From positions 65,784-129,783 of the forward strand of contig NZ_LNUT01000004.1 in NCBI RefSeq assembly GCF_001512305.1: DNA of 64,000 bases, in the 5' to 3' direction. Each line of letters starts with the position of its first letter. Positions within the stretch are counted from its first letter, which is position 1. Made by a program: the position numbers and the translations under genes. The notes below the pieces were generated by a model that saw only the letters and a list, made by a program, of their open reading frames with translations, made no database searches and had not been told where the DNA came from. The DNA is from Arthrobacter sp. EPSL27 (GTDB lineage Bacteria > Actinomycetota > Actinomycetes > Actinomycetales > Micrococcaceae). Shown in pieces: positions 55,501-63,990 of this stretch.

Positions 55501-57672
55501 GGCCTTGCAGCGTTCGGTGGCGGGCCCGACGTCGGTCGCGGACAGTTCGCGCACGAACGCGCCCAGGGCGCGGCCCAGGTCCACGGGCCGGCCGAGGGAG
55601 TCACCCTTCCAGAACGGCAGTTTTCCGGGCTGGCCGAAGGCGGGGGAGACCAGGACCCGGTCGTGGGTGATGTCCTCGATCTTCCAGCTGGTGGCGCCCA
55701 GGGCGAAAACGTCGCCCACCCGGGATTCGTAGACCATTTCCTCATCGAGCTCGCCCACCCGGCGGCCGCCCTTCGCGGCGGCCGCGGACGGACTGGATGC
55801 CCTGCCGTCGCCGCTGGCCGTGCCGGGGCTGGCTGAGCCTTCGGTCTCGGTGCCGATGATGTAGACGCCGAAGAGCCCGCGGTCCGGGATGGTGCCGCCG
55901 GAGGTGACGGCCAGCCGCTGGGCGCCGGGCCGGCCTTCGATGGTTCCGGCGTTCCGGTCCCAGATGATGCGCGGCCGCAGTTCCGCGAACTCGTCCGAGG
56001 GGTAGCGGCCCGCGAGCAGGTCGAGGGTGGCCTCGAAGGCCGAGCGGGGGAGCGAGGCGAAGGGAGCCGAGCGCCGCACGGTGGAGAACCATTCCTCGAC
56101 GTCGATGGCGCCCAAGGCCGTGGCGGCGACGGTCTGCTGGGCCAGGATGTCCAGCGGGTTCGCGGGGACGTAAAGGCGTTCGATCTTGCCGGCGAGCATC
56201 CGCTCCACGGTGATGGTGGTGTGCACCAGGTCCGCCCGGTGCTTGGGGAACAGCACGCCTTGGGAGACCTCGCCCACCTGGTGGCCGGCGCGGCCCACCC
56301 GCTGTAAGCCGCTGGCCACGGACGGCGGGGATTCCACCTGCACCACCAGGTCCACGGCACCCATGTCGATCCCGAGTTCCAGCGAGGACGTAGCCACCAC
56401 ACAGCGGAGCCGGCCGGATTTCAGGTCGTCCTCGATCAGGGCCCGCTGGTCCTTGGAGACCGATCCGTGGTGCGCGCGGGCCAGGACGGGATCGGCCCCG
56501 GCGGTGCTGCCGGCCTGGGCCATCATGTGGGCGGGCGTTGCCGTCGACGCCGGAACCGCCCCGCTGTCCGGCCGTGCGGGTGCGCCCGCCGGGACTGCCT
56601 CCAGCTCCGGCGCGCCGGCGGCAAGCTCGGCCCAGCCGCCTCCGGCGTTCATGAGCTGGCGCTCGGCGTAGATCTCGTTGAGCCGGGCTGTCAGGCGTTC
56701 GGCCAGCCGGCGCGAGTTGGCGAACACGATGGTGGACTGGTTCGCCAGGACCAGGTCCACGATCTTCTCCTCCACATGCGGCCAGATGGACGCCTGCGGC
56801 TGCAGTCCCGAGGCCGGGCCGGAGTCGAACGCGCCGGCGGCACCCTGGAGATCGGACATGTCCTCCACCGGCACCGAGACGGTCAGGTCCCAGTTCTTCT
56901 TGGAGGGCGGGGCCACGATTTCCGCCGGGGCCGACCCCGCGAGGAACTGCGCCACCAGTTCCTTCGGTTCCACGGTGGCGGAGAGCCCGATCCGCTGGGC
57001 GGGCTTCGGCAGCAGCGCGTCGAGGCGTTCCAGCGACACCGCCAGGTGGGCGCCGCGTTTGGTGCCGGCGACGGCGTGGACCTCGTCAACGATGATGGTG
57101 TCCACCTCGCTCAGCGTCTCCCGCGCCTTGGAGGTCAGCATCAGGAAGAGCGATTCGGGGGTGGTGATGAGGATGTCCGGCGGGTTGCTCAGCAGCGCCC
57201 GGCGGTCCGCGGCCGGGGTGTCGCCGGAACGGACGCCCACAGTGATCAGCGGCGCGGGCAGGCCGAGACGTTTGGCGGTCTGCGTGATGCCGATCAGCGG
57301 GGCACGGAGGTTGCGTTCGACGTCGACGCCCAGCGCCTTGAGCGGCGAGATGTACAGCACCCGGGTTTTGCGTTTGGGCGCCTTCCGGCGGGCTGGTTTG
57401 GCGGCCGCGGCGTCGAGCCCGGGCAGCTCCTCGGGCTCGGCGGGCGCCGCGACGAGCAGGCGGTCCAGCGCCCAGAGGAACGCGGCGAGGGTTTTGCCGG
57501 ACCCGGTGGGGGCGACCACGAGGGCGTGGGCGCCGGAGGAGATCGCGTTCCAGGCGCCCTCCTGGGCCGGGGTGGGCGCGGTGAATGCGCCCAGGAACCA
57601 GTCCCGGGTCGGCCGGCTGAACCGGTCCATGGCTTCGGCCGCGAGTGTGCCGGCGCGCTCCTGCCCCTTCAT
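52588..57672 (-). CDS. lhr: Lhr-type ATP-dependent helicase
   Basis: A 1694-residue superfamily 2 helicase. Walker A APTGSGKT (54-61), DEVH box (196-199), SAT (231-233) and QRVGRAGHQ near 455 are all present, followed by the Lhr-core winged helix and long C-terminal domains. It unwinds RNA:DNA hybrids with 3'-5' polarity and in mycobacteria is DNA-damage induced. The chosen ATG has GGAGGA almost touching it; M15 at 57630 is the alternative. The C-terminus overlaps nei2. Confidence 0.95.
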   Translation of the reverse strand: MKGQERAGTLAAEAMDRFSRPTRDWFLGAFTAPTPAQEGAWNAISSGAHALVVAPTGSGKTLAAFLWALDRLLVAAPAEPEELPGLDAAAAKPARRKAPKRKTRVLYISPLKALGVDVERNLRAPLIGITQTAKRLGLPAPLITVGVRSGDTPAADRRALLSNPPDILITTPESLFLMLTSKARETLSEVDTIIVDEVHAVAGTKRGAHLAVSLERLDALLPKPAQRIGLSATVEPKELVAQFLAGSAPAEIVAPPSKKNWDLTVSVPVEDMSDLQGAAGAFDSGPASGLQPQASIWPHVEEKIVDLVLANQSTIVFANSRRLAERLTARLNEIYAERQLMNAGGGWAELAAGAPELEAVPAGAPARPDSGAVPASTATPAHMMAQAGSTAGADPVLARAHHGSVSKDQRALIEDDLKSGRLRCVVATSSLELGIDMGAVDLVVQVESPPSVASGLQRVGRAGHQVGEVSQGVLFPKHRADLVHTTITVERMLAGKIERLYVPANPLDILAQQTVAATALGAIDVEEWFSTVRRSAPFASLPRSAFEATLDLLAGRYPSDEFAELRPRIIWDRNAGTIEGRPGAQRLAVTSGGTIPDRGLFGVYIIGTETEGSASPGTASGDGRASSPSAAAAKGGRRVGELDEEMVYESRVGDVFALGATSWKIEDITHDRVLVSPAFGQPGKLPFWKGDSLGRPVDLGRALGAFVRELSATDVGPATERCKASGLDDFAANNLIQYLGEQKAATEVVPSDTTLVVERFHDELGDWRVVLHSPFGMPVHAPWALAVGQRLHQRYGMDGSAMAADDGIVLRVPMMEDEPPGADLFLFDPEELEQIVTAEVGGSALFASRFRECAARALLLPRQNPGKRQPLWQQRQRSAQLLDVARKYPTFPIVLETVRECLQDVYDLPALKDIAASIERRELRILQTTTQQPSPFAKSLLFGYVAQFLYEGDSPLAERRAAALALDSTLLNELLGRVELRELLDAKVIDATERELQRLAPDRKVRGLEGVADLLRLLGPLTAEEVAARLEPAEGAAAAAAPVPETEPNVGSGPEEALIAAPETVPEAAASVEDAAEHLVALHRANRAIKVNVGGAERFAAVEDAARLRDALGVPLPMGVPLAFIEPVADPLGDLVSRYARTHGPFTSAEAAARLGLGVAVVGTALKRLAADGRVVEGEFRPHASPPSAPEADGGEGSAEADTTAAPAAPSLAGVSEWCDAEVLRKLRRRSLAALRAEVEPVDAAAYGRFLPAWQNVRVPGKRGQSALRGLDGIITAVDQLSGVPIPASAWEPLVLASRVSDYQPAMLDELMAAGEVLWSGAGALPGNDGWVSLHLADSAELTLNPALDFEPGDAQQRLLDHLRNNGGGYFFRQLTEVAGGMDAVLSDQDVVTALWDLAWAGRITGDTFAPVRAMIAGGHTAHRQVARAPRARAPRLSRLGRAHGTGLLGSPGLTGGRYGSTTGAAPTPPLAAGRWSALPAPELDATIHARATAELLLDRYGVLTRGSVMAENILGGFGLMYKVLARLEEAGRCRRGYFIEHLGAAQFAVPATVDRLRSYAEDTQLQKPEPVALALAATDPANPYGAALPWPALNVDAGTGHRPGRKAGALVVLVDGALVLYVERGGKTLLAFSEDTDVLAAAGAALVSVVTRGAVDKLIMEKVNGHGILDTPIAAALAHAGAYSTPKGLRIRA

Positions 57673-57713
57673 TCCTCCATCATCCCTTACGGCACCGACA
57701 GGAAATGCCGCGG

Positions 57714-58355
57714 CTACTGGGACTGGAACACACCGATGGTGAGGAGCTGGGTTGCGGCGTCGCTGCAGGCATCTGTGGGCTGGGCAATGAACAGCGAAGC
57801 GGTGTCTTCGGGCGGGTAAATGCGGTAGCCGGCGGCCGGCGTGATTTTGCAGCCCGCGTGGTTGGCGGCCTGGGTGTACCGCAGGGTCGCCGCGCCGGCC
57901 TGGCCCGGTGCCAGGAGGACGTCGGCGGCGGGTCCGGACTGGTCGCGGACCGCGGCGGCGCCGATCGGTGCGCCGTTGGCGTCGGCGGTCAGGGAGACGC
58001 CGGCGAATCCCCTGAGCACACACGGCTCGGTGCCCGAGTTGGTCAGGATCAGCTGCATGTAGAGGCTTCCGGCCGCGGCACCGCCGGCGGAATCGAGGGC
58101 TGCCGTCAGGCCGTCGGCCTTGCACAAGGCGGGGCCGGCAGGGGCGGGTGCTGCCGACGACGCGGTGGGCGGCGTGGCGGGTGCGGTGGCCGCTCCGGAG
58201 CCGGCAGGCTGGCTCGCCGAGCTGGCAGGGGAGGACGCCGGCGTCGACGACGTCTGGGACTGCGGTGTTCCCGCTCCGCAGCCGGCAAGGACAAACACTG
58301 CCGCGGCTGCCGCCGTCGTGGTTACCAGTCTTTTCGGAATTCGCTGAGCCGTCAT
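57714..58355 (-). CDS. DUF4232 lipoprotein
   Basis: A 213-residue lipoprotein with lipobox LAGC (C26) and a Ser/Ala/Pro-rich tether of about 50 residues. The C-terminal DUF4232 domain begins at CKADGLTAALDSA and includes LILTNSGTEPCVLRGFAGVS and GCKITPAAGYRIYPP, with conserved cysteines. Function not established; cell-surface location predicted. Located 41 bases upstream of lhr on the same strand. Confidence 0.9.
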   Translation of the reverse strand: MTAQRIPKRLVTTTAAAAAVFVLAGCGAGTPQSQTSSTPASSPASSASQPAGSGAATAPATPPTASSAAPAPAGPALCKADGLTAALDSAGGAAAGSLYMQLILTNSGTEPCVLRGFAGVSLTADANGAPIGAAAVRDQSGPAADVLLAPGQAGAATLRYTQAANHAGCKITPAAGYRIYPPEDTASLFIAQPTDACSDAATQLLTIGVFQSQ

Positions 58356-58457
58356 GGCACCAACCTTCGTGCCAGTGGTGGCCTGAGTCAACGATGCCAC
58401 GACGGCGGCGCCCGATTGATGCCCGGATTGTGATTTCCGGGCATCAACCGAGGTCAG

Positions 58458-59267
58458 CTACTCCTTCGGCGCTGAGCCGGGGGTGGAACCGGACGCTGGG
58501 ACGCGCACCGGAGCGGGCTTGGCGCCCCGGCTGCGGGCCAGGGCCAGTCCGCCGAGGGCGAGGCCCCCGGCACCGGCCACCAGGCCGGCCCAGCTGCGGG
58601 CCTCGGCGCCGCTGTCGGTCACCGCGGCGGCCTGGGTGGTCTCAGCCGCGGTTTCCGGTGTTGTCTCCGTGGCGCTGGCGGCGTGGGCGCCGTGGCCGTC
58701 AGCGGAGGCCGCCGCGGCCGTGACCGTCACGGAGGGGGCAGGCGCCTTGAGCGAGTGCGGGTCCTGCCCGTCGGCGGGCAACTCGGACCAGTCGGTCTGG
58801 CCCACCTCACAGTTCTGCAGCGTCGGGAAATAGAGGGTCTTGCCCGCGGTGTCGGGCAGCTTCACGGACAGCACCAGGGCGTCCCGGAGTTCCGGCTCCA
58901 GCGGGGCCTTGGCGGTGTAGACGATCCGGCTGGTGCGCTTGGTGATGGAGCTGCCGTCCGCGAGTTTCTTCGGTTCGGCCAGCTGCTCCGTGACCTTCTC
59001 GGCGGTCCAGTTCGGGTTGACCGTGGGCTGGGCATCGTTGAGTTCGGCGGGCAGGGTGATGGTCACCTTGGTGGTGCCGGACTCCTCGCAGCCGTGCGGG
59101 ATTCCAAAGGTCAGCAGGGCGTAGGAGTTCGCCGTGGTCTTGTCCGGGGTGACGCCGACGTGCGCGGACGCGCCCGCGGCGCCGGCGAGCATCAGGGCGG
59201 CGGTTCCGCCGGCAGCGGCAGCTGCGGCCAGGGTACGGCGGAGGGCAGGGGTGGAGGAGATCTTCAC
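58458..59267 (-). CDS. ycnI: YcnI family copper-binding protein (DUF1775)
   Basis: A 269-residue exported protein. After a signal peptide ending AGASA the mature N-terminus is H36-VGVTPDKTTANSYALLTF; the free N-terminal histidine binds copper in the YcnI family. The DUF1775 domain (about 36-180) is followed by a Thr/Ala-rich stalk and one C-terminal membrane span with a basic tail. GTG start with AAAGG upstream. It is 150 bases from a membrane-protein gene on the same strand that probably shares its role in copper supply. Confidence 0.92.
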   Translation of the reverse strand: MKISSTPALRRTLAAAAAAGGTAALMLAGAAGASAHVGVTPDKTTANSYALLTFGIPHGCEESGTTKVTITLPAELNDAQPTVNPNWTAEKVTEQLAEPKKLADGSSITKRTSRIVYTAKAPLEPELRDALVLSVKLPDTAGKTLYFPTLQNCEVGQTDWSELPADGQDPHSLKAPAPSVTVTAAAASADGHGAHAASATETTPETAAETTQAAAVTDSGAEARSWAGLVAGAGGLALGGLALARSRGAKPAPVRVPASGSTPGSAPKE

Positions 59268-59417
59268 GTGGGTTGCCTTTCAGGCGTGCGCTGCTCCGAG
59301 GCAGGCACAAAAATGGGGAGGATGGCGCGGCGGCGGTGTTGATGGTTACTGATGTGCTGGCGCAGCGGAGGGGACGCTGATGGTCTTCGTGCGCAGGTGC
59401 GGCCGCGGCCGGGAATG

Positions 59418-60098
59418 TCAGGGAAGTACGACGGCGGGCGGCGGCCCGCGGCGGCAATCGCGCCGGAGGTTCCGCCACGGCAGCGGCACGGACTCCGCCG
59501 GCCAGAAGGCGGCGGCCGGGACTGCAGGCGCGTGAAGCACCACGGGCGCCGGAAGCTGCAGCAGCGGGCGGAGCCAGGCGGCGAGGGACCACAGGGCGGC
59601 TTCGCCCCGGGCGAGGAGGAGGGCGCAGAGCAGGGTTGCCAGCGCGTGGCCGGCAAGCATCAGCAGGGACAGTGAGGAGTCCAGTGCCAGGGTTGTGTCC
59701 AGTGCGTGCGCGTCGAGGGTTCCGCCGGTCCCGGGCGGAAGGGGCACCGCGCCGAGGTGGTGCGCGGTTCCGGAGGCCGGGCCGGGGAAGGCCGAAGCAC
59801 CCGGGGCCGATGCGTTGAGGGCCGATCCGTTGAGGGGAGCCGCGCTGAAGGCGCTGAAGGCCCCGTGCAGCACGAACTGGCCGGCGCCGAGCATCCCGGC
59901 AAGGGCCGCGAAGTTCAGCTTCAGCCGGGTGGCTGCGGTGGTGGCCAGCCCGGTCAGGGCCAGCAGGGCCAGCAGGATGCCGGGGGAGGGCAGGTGTCCG
60001 CCGGCCAGGGTGTGCGCGCCGGCGGCGAGGGACAGGACGGTGAAGGCCACCATGGCCGATCGCAGGGCATGGAACGGGGTTCTGGCGGCTGTGCGCAC
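59418..60098 (-). CDS. Membrane protein upstream of ycnI
   Basis: A 226-residue membrane protein with about five hydrophobic segments: FTVLSLAAGAHTLAGG, ILLALLALTGLATTAATRL, LSLLMLAGHALATLLCALLL and others. A Ser/Ala/Gly-rich extracellular loop of about 40 residues lies in the middle and histidines recur at membrane edges (GAHT, LHGAF, AGHAL, LHAP). GTG start with GGGAG six bases upstream. No named family recognised; its position next to ycnI suggests a copper-related role, which is inferred. Confidence 0.78.
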   Translation of the reverse strand: MRTAARTPFHALRSAMVAFTVLSLAAGAHTLAGGHLPSPGILLALLALTGLATTAATRLKLNFAALAGMLGAGQFVLHGAFSAFSAAPLNGSALNASAPGASAFPGPASGTAHHLGAVPLPPGTGGTLDAHALDTTLALDSSLSLLMLAGHALATLLCALLLARGEAALWSLAAWLRPLLQLPAPVVLHAPAVPAAAFWPAESVPLPWRNLRRDCRRGPPPAVVLP

Positions 60099-60248
60099 GG
60101 AACACTCCCTTCACCAGCGGCGGCCAACGTGGATCCCGGACGGCGGATGCCGCCGTCGGGCTGTCCCCCCGATTCTACCGGCCGGACTGGGAAAAACCTC
60201 CGGCGGACAAGAGCCCCGGAGAGGGGCGGCCGGGTGCCTCGCGAAACA

Positions 60249-60280
60249 GCTGCACCCCGGTCTAGGGACCGGGGTGCAGC
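60249..60280. terminator. Hairpin terminator after ppsA
   Basis: A perfect 14-bp stem, GCTGCACCCCGGTC (60249-60262) and GACCGGGGTGCAGC (60267-60280), with a TAGG loop. It lies 31 bases past the ppsA stop on the minus strand, where TTT follows shortly. It probably ends ppsA transcription and separates it from the ycnI operon. Confidence 0.75.
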
Positions 60281-60310
60281 GGGTTCAGGTCACTGTCTCA
60301 GGTGTCAGTG

Positions 60311-62704
60311 TCAGCTGACCGGGGCGGGGGAGGCCGCGCCGGCGAGCCGGAGCCATGTGTCCACCACGGTGTCGGGGTTCAGCGAGACGGAGTCGATGCC
60401 TTCGGCGACCAGCCACTCGGCGAAGTCCGCGTGGTCGGAGGGGCCCTGGCCGCAGATGCCCACGTACTTGCCACGCGCCTTGCACGCTGCGATGGCCATG
60501 CTGAGGAGCTTCTTGACGGCGGGGTCCCGCTCGTCGAAGCCGCCGGCGACGATCGCGGAGTCACGGTCCAGGCCCAGGGTCAGCTGGGTCATGTCGTTGG
60601 AGCCGATGGAGAAACCGTCGAAGTAGTCAAGGAACTCGTCGGCCAGCAGCGCGTTGGACGGCAGCTCGCACATCATGATCACCTCGAGGCCGTTCTCGCC
60701 GCGGCGCAGGCCGTTCTCGGCGAGCAGGTCGATGACGCCGGACGCCTCATCCACGGTGCGCACAAACGGGATCATCAGCTTGACGTTGGTGAGGCCCATC
60801 TCGTTGCGGACGAAGGACAGGGCCTCGCACTCCAGGTCGAAGCAGTCCCGGAAGGACGGCTCCAGGTAGCGGGAGGCGCCGCGGAAGCCGATCATCGGGT
60901 TCTCTTCGTGCGGCTCGTAGGCGGGGCCGCCGATGAGGTTGGCGTACTCGTTGGACTTGAAGTCGGACATCCGCACAATCACCGGCTCCGGCGCGAACGC
61001 CGCGGCGATGGTGGCCACACCCTCGGCCAGGCGCTTGATGTAGTAGTCGCGCGGGCTGTCGTAGGCGGCGATGCGGTCCCGGATCTCCGCGATGACGTCC
61101 GCCGGCTGCTCGTCCAGGTTCAGCAGCGCCTTGGGGTGGATGCCGATCTGGCGGTTGATGATGAATTCCAGCCGGGCCAGGCCCACGCCGTGGTTGGGCA
61201 GCTGCGCGAACGTAAAGGCCTGTTCGGGGGTGCCGACGTTCATCATGACCTTGACCGGGGCCTCGGGCAGCTGGGTGATTTCGGTTTCCTCGACGCTGAA
61301 GTCCAGGAGGCCCTCGTAGATGACGCCGGTCTCGCCGTCGGCGCAGGAGACGGTCACCTCGAGCCCGTCGCTGAGGACGTCCGTGGCGGAGCCGGTGCCG
61401 ACGACGGCGGGAATCCCCAGTTCGCGGGCGATGATGGCGGCGTGGCAGGTGCGTCCGCCGCGGTTGGTCACGATCGCGGAGGCGCGCTTCATGATCGGTT
61501 CCCAGTCCGGGTCGGTCATGTCGGCGACCAGGACGTCGCCGGTCTTGAAGGCGGCCATCTGGTCGATCGCGGTGAGGATGCGGACGGTGCCGGCGCCGAT
61601 GCGCTGGCCGATCGCGCGGCCCTCGACCAGGGCACGGCCGGTCCCGTTGAGGCGGAAGCGGCTGAGGCTGCCGGAGGCCCGGCGGGACTGCACGGTTTCG
61701 GGACGGGCCTGCAGGATGTACAGGCCGCCGTCCACCCCGTCCTTGCCCCATTCGATGTCCATGGGGCGCCCGTAGTGGTTTTCAATGGCGACGGCGTGGC
61801 GGGCCAGCTGCTCGACGTCGTCGTCGGTGAGGCTGAAGCGGTTCCGCTGGGAGGCCTCCACCGGCACGAAGTCGATGGTGTGGCCCACTTCGCGGTTGCT
61901 GGTGTAGGTCATCTGGAGGGCCTTTTCGCCCAGGCCGCGCTTGAGGATGGCGGGGCGGCCGGCCTCCAGGGCCGGCTTGTAGACGTAGAACTCGTCTGGG
62001 TTGACGGCGCCCTGGACCACGGCTTCGCCGAGGCCGTAGGAGGAGGTGACGAACACGGCGTCCTGGAACCCGGATTCGGTGTCCATGGTGAACATCACGC
62101 CGGAGGCGCCGACGTCGGAGCGGACCATGCGCTGGACGCCGGCGGAGAGTGCCACCTCGGCGTGCTCGAACTGGTGGTGCACCCGGTAGGCGATGGCACG
62201 GTCGTTGTAGAGCGACGCGAAGACGTCCTTGATGGCCTGCAGGATGTTCTCGATGCCGCGGACGTTCAGGAAGGTTTCCTGCTGGCCCGCGAAGGAGGCG
62301 TCGGGGAGGTCTTCCGCCGTCGCGCTGGAGCGGACGGCCCAGGAGAGGTCCTCGGAGCTGCCGTGCTTTTCCACCAGCTTCTGGTAGGCGGCGCGGATCT
62401 GCGCCTCGAAGTCCGGCAGGAAGGGCGTCTCGCGGATCAGGGTGCGGATTTCCTGCCCGGCAGCGGCCAGCGCGGTGACGTCGTCGGTGTCCAGGCCCAC
62501 CAGCCGGTCGGCGATCCTCTGGTCCAGGCCGGAATCGGCGAGGAAGCTGCGGTAGGCGTCGGCCGTCGTGGCGAAGCCGTCGGGCACCTGGACTCCGGCA
62601 GAGGTGAGGTTCTGCACCATTTCGCCGAGTGAGGCGTTTTTGCCGCCCACCCGGTCCAGGTCCTTGAGGCCAAGTTCTGAGAACCACAGGATGTCTGTCG
62701 TCAC
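60311..62704 (-). CDS. ppsA: Phosphoenolpyruvate synthase (pyruvate, water dikinase)
   Basis: A 797-residue enzyme making PEP from pyruvate and ATP for gluconeogenesis. The N-terminal ATP-grasp domain starts [20 protein letters not shown], the phosphohistidine is H421 in [15 protein letters not shown] (the same number as in the E. coli enzyme), and the C-terminal barrel ends near [17 protein letters not shown]. The GTG at 62704 is chosen because AAGGAG lies eight bases upstream and the conserved start follows. ppsR, encoding its regulator, lies just upstream. Confidence 0.97.
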   Translation of the reverse strand: MTTDILWFSELGLKDLDRVGGKNASLGEMVQNLTSAGVQVPDGFATTADAYRSFLADSGLDQRIADRLVGLDTDDVTALAAAGQEIRTLIRETPFLPDFEAQIRAAYQKLVEKHGSSEDLSWAVRSSATAEDLPDASFAGQQETFLNVRGIENILQAIKDVFASLYNDRAIAYRVHHQFEHAEVALSAGVQRMVRSDVGASGVMFTMDTESGFQDAVFVTSSYGLGEAVVQGAVNPDEFYVYKPALEAGRPAILKRGLGEKALQMTYTSNREVGHTIDFVPVEASQRNRFSLTDDDVEQLARHAVAIENHYGRPMDIEWGKDGVDGGLYILQARPETVQSRRASGSLSRFRLNGTGRALVEGRAIGQRIGAGTVRILTAIDQMAAFKTGDVLVADMTDPDWEPIMKRASAIVTNRGGRTCHAAIIARELGIPAVVGTGSATDVLSDGLEVTVSCADGETGVIYEGLLDFSVEETEITQLPEAPVKVMMNVGTPEQAFTFAQLPNHGVGLARLEFIINRQIGIHPKALLNLDEQPADVIAEIRDRIAAYDSPRDYYIKRLAEGVATIAAAFAPEPVIVRMSDFKSNEYANLIGGPAYEPHEENPMIGFRGASRYLEPSFRDCFDLECEALSFVRNEMGLTNVKLMIPFVRTVDEASGVIDLLAENGLRRGENGLEVIMMCELPSNALLADEFLDYFDGFSIGSNDMTQLTLGLDRDSAIVAGGFDERDPAVKKLLSMAIAACKARGKYVGICGQGPSDHADFAEWLVAEGIDSVSLNPDTVVDTWLRLAGAASPAPVS

Positions 62705-62854
62705 GTTTACTGCTCCTTTGCAGATGATGGCATGCGGTATCGCCGCCCCGCATGGGGCGCGCGCCGTTGTGGGGCGCAATTCCTGTCCACAGTGACAGGT
62801 CCACGCCGGTGTTTCCACTTGATGTGTTCCACGCAACATTCGTGAAACGCGGTC

Positions 62855-63673
62855 CTAGTGCTTGAGGTTCATTTTCTGGAGGATGGTGGCGGCCATTTCC
62901 TCCACGGAGACGCTGGCCGAATTGAGGTAGGGGATCCCGTGCGAGACGTACAGGCGCTCGGCGCTGCGCAGCTCAAACCCGCATTGCCGCAGCGACGCAT
63001 AGGGCGAGCCGCGGCGGCGTTCGGTGCGCACCTGGCTCAGGCGCAGGGGGTTGGTGGTGAGGCCGAAACATTTGGAAACGAACGGGCGCAGCGGACGGGG
63101 GAGGCCCTCCCGTTCGAAGTCCTCGTCCACCAGCGGGAAGTTCGCGGCGAAGATGCCGTGCTGCAGCGCCAGGTACATGGTGGTGGGGGTCTTGCCGCAG
63201 CGGGACGGGGCCACCAGGATCACCTGCGCCTTTTCGAGCGCGCGCAGGCTCTGGCCGTCGTCGTGCTCCATGGCATATTCGACGGCAGCCATCCGGGACT
63301 GGTAGCGGGCGGCGTTGCCCAGGCCGTGGGCCCGGCCCGGTTCCCCGCTGGCCTGGGTGCCCAGGGCCAGTTCCAGCTGCCCGACGTGCGTCCCGATGAG
63401 GTCCACGATGATCCCCTTGCAGGTGCCCAGGGTCTGGCGGATGTCGGCGCCCACGGCGGTGGAGAAGACGATGGGCTGCAGCCCGGTGTCGGCCAGGTTG
63501 TCGATCACCCGGACCACGGCCCGGGCCTGGTCCACCGTGGTGATGAAGGGGACCGTGATGCGGTCGTATTCGTTCGCGGGAAACTGCGTCAGCAGGGTGT
63601 TGCCGAGCGTTTCCGCGGTGATGCCCGTGCTGTCCGAAAGGAAGTAGACCGGGCGGGGAGCGTCATTGGTCAT
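62855..63673 (-). CDS. ppsR: Pyruvate, water dikinase regulatory protein (DUF299)
   Basis: A 272-residue bifunctional kinase/phosphorylase. It starts VYFLSDSTGITAETLGNTLL and has the P-loop APSRCGKT (155-162). PSRP proteins inactivate PEP synthase by ADP-dependent phosphorylation of a threonine near the catalytic His and reactivate it by phosphorolysis. It is 150 bases upstream of ppsA on the same strand, so enzyme and regulator are probably co-expressed. The ATG at 63673 matches the family start; the longer frame is not supported. Confidence 0.95.
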   Translation of the reverse strand: MTNDAPRPVYFLSDSTGITAETLGNTLLTQFPANEYDRITVPFITTVDQARAVVRVIDNLADTGLQPIVFSTAVGADIRQTLGTCKGIIVDLIGTHVGQLELALGTQASGEPGRAHGLGNAARYQSRMAAVEYAMEHDDGQSLRALEKAQVILVAPSRCGKTPTTMYLALQHGIFAANFPLVDEDFEREGLPRPLRPFVSKCFGLTTNPLRLSQVRTERRRGSPYASLRQCGFELRSAERLYVSHGIPYLNSASVSVEEMAATILQKMNLKH

Positions 63674-63795
63674 GAACGCATTCTGCCCCAGGACAGGCGG
63701 CGGGGTTGTTTCGTGACTCTTCGGCGCTGCCCGCGGACAGCATTTCCCCAGCTCAACCACAGAAAACCGGCCTTTTCAAGTCACACGGAAGGCTA

Positions 63796-63824
63796 TTGCC
63801 CGTCCCGGTCAGGGCGCCTACCCT
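63796..63824 (+). promoter_or_regulatory. Plus-strand promoter at right edge
   Basis: TTGCCC (63796-63801) and TACCCT (63819-63824) are spaced exactly 17 bp, a typical actinobacterial sigma-A promoter. Transcription would start near 63831 and read toward the right edge. Confidence 0.6.
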
Positions 63825-63870
63825 TACGTTGGGATCTGGCCCGGGCATCTTTCTGGGGAGAGACCAATTC

Positions 63871-63961
63871 GGTGTTCCGATCGAGCCCGATTCCGCAAAG
63901 GCTGGCTCCATGGTCTCAAAACGATGGAGCCAGCTGCGGGAATCATCGAGGCCCGGACACC
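63871..63961 (+). ncRNA. Structured 5' leader, candidate cis-regulatory RNA
   Basis: Three stacked helices form one long hairpin: 63871-63879 with 63954-63961, 63889-63897 with 63935-63944 (one bulge), and GCTGGCTCCA 63901-63910 with 63925-63934. The internal loop has nearly the same sequence on both strands (ATCGAGCCC and ATCGAGGCC). It lies 40-120 bases into the predicted transcript and does not match any riboswitch class I can recall. The class is therefore unassigned. Confidence 0.45.
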
Positions 63962-63990
63962 CCTCATACGCAGGGCAGGGAGCGCCTCAC

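Larger units (their letters stand above)
63674..63990. other. Intergenic region with promoter and structured leader, no gene seen
   Basis: This 317-base gap contains no credible open frame on either strand. On the plus strand it holds a promoter and a long hairpin described separately. The part from 63674 to 63790 also contains the upstream region of ppsR. Confidence 0.6.
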
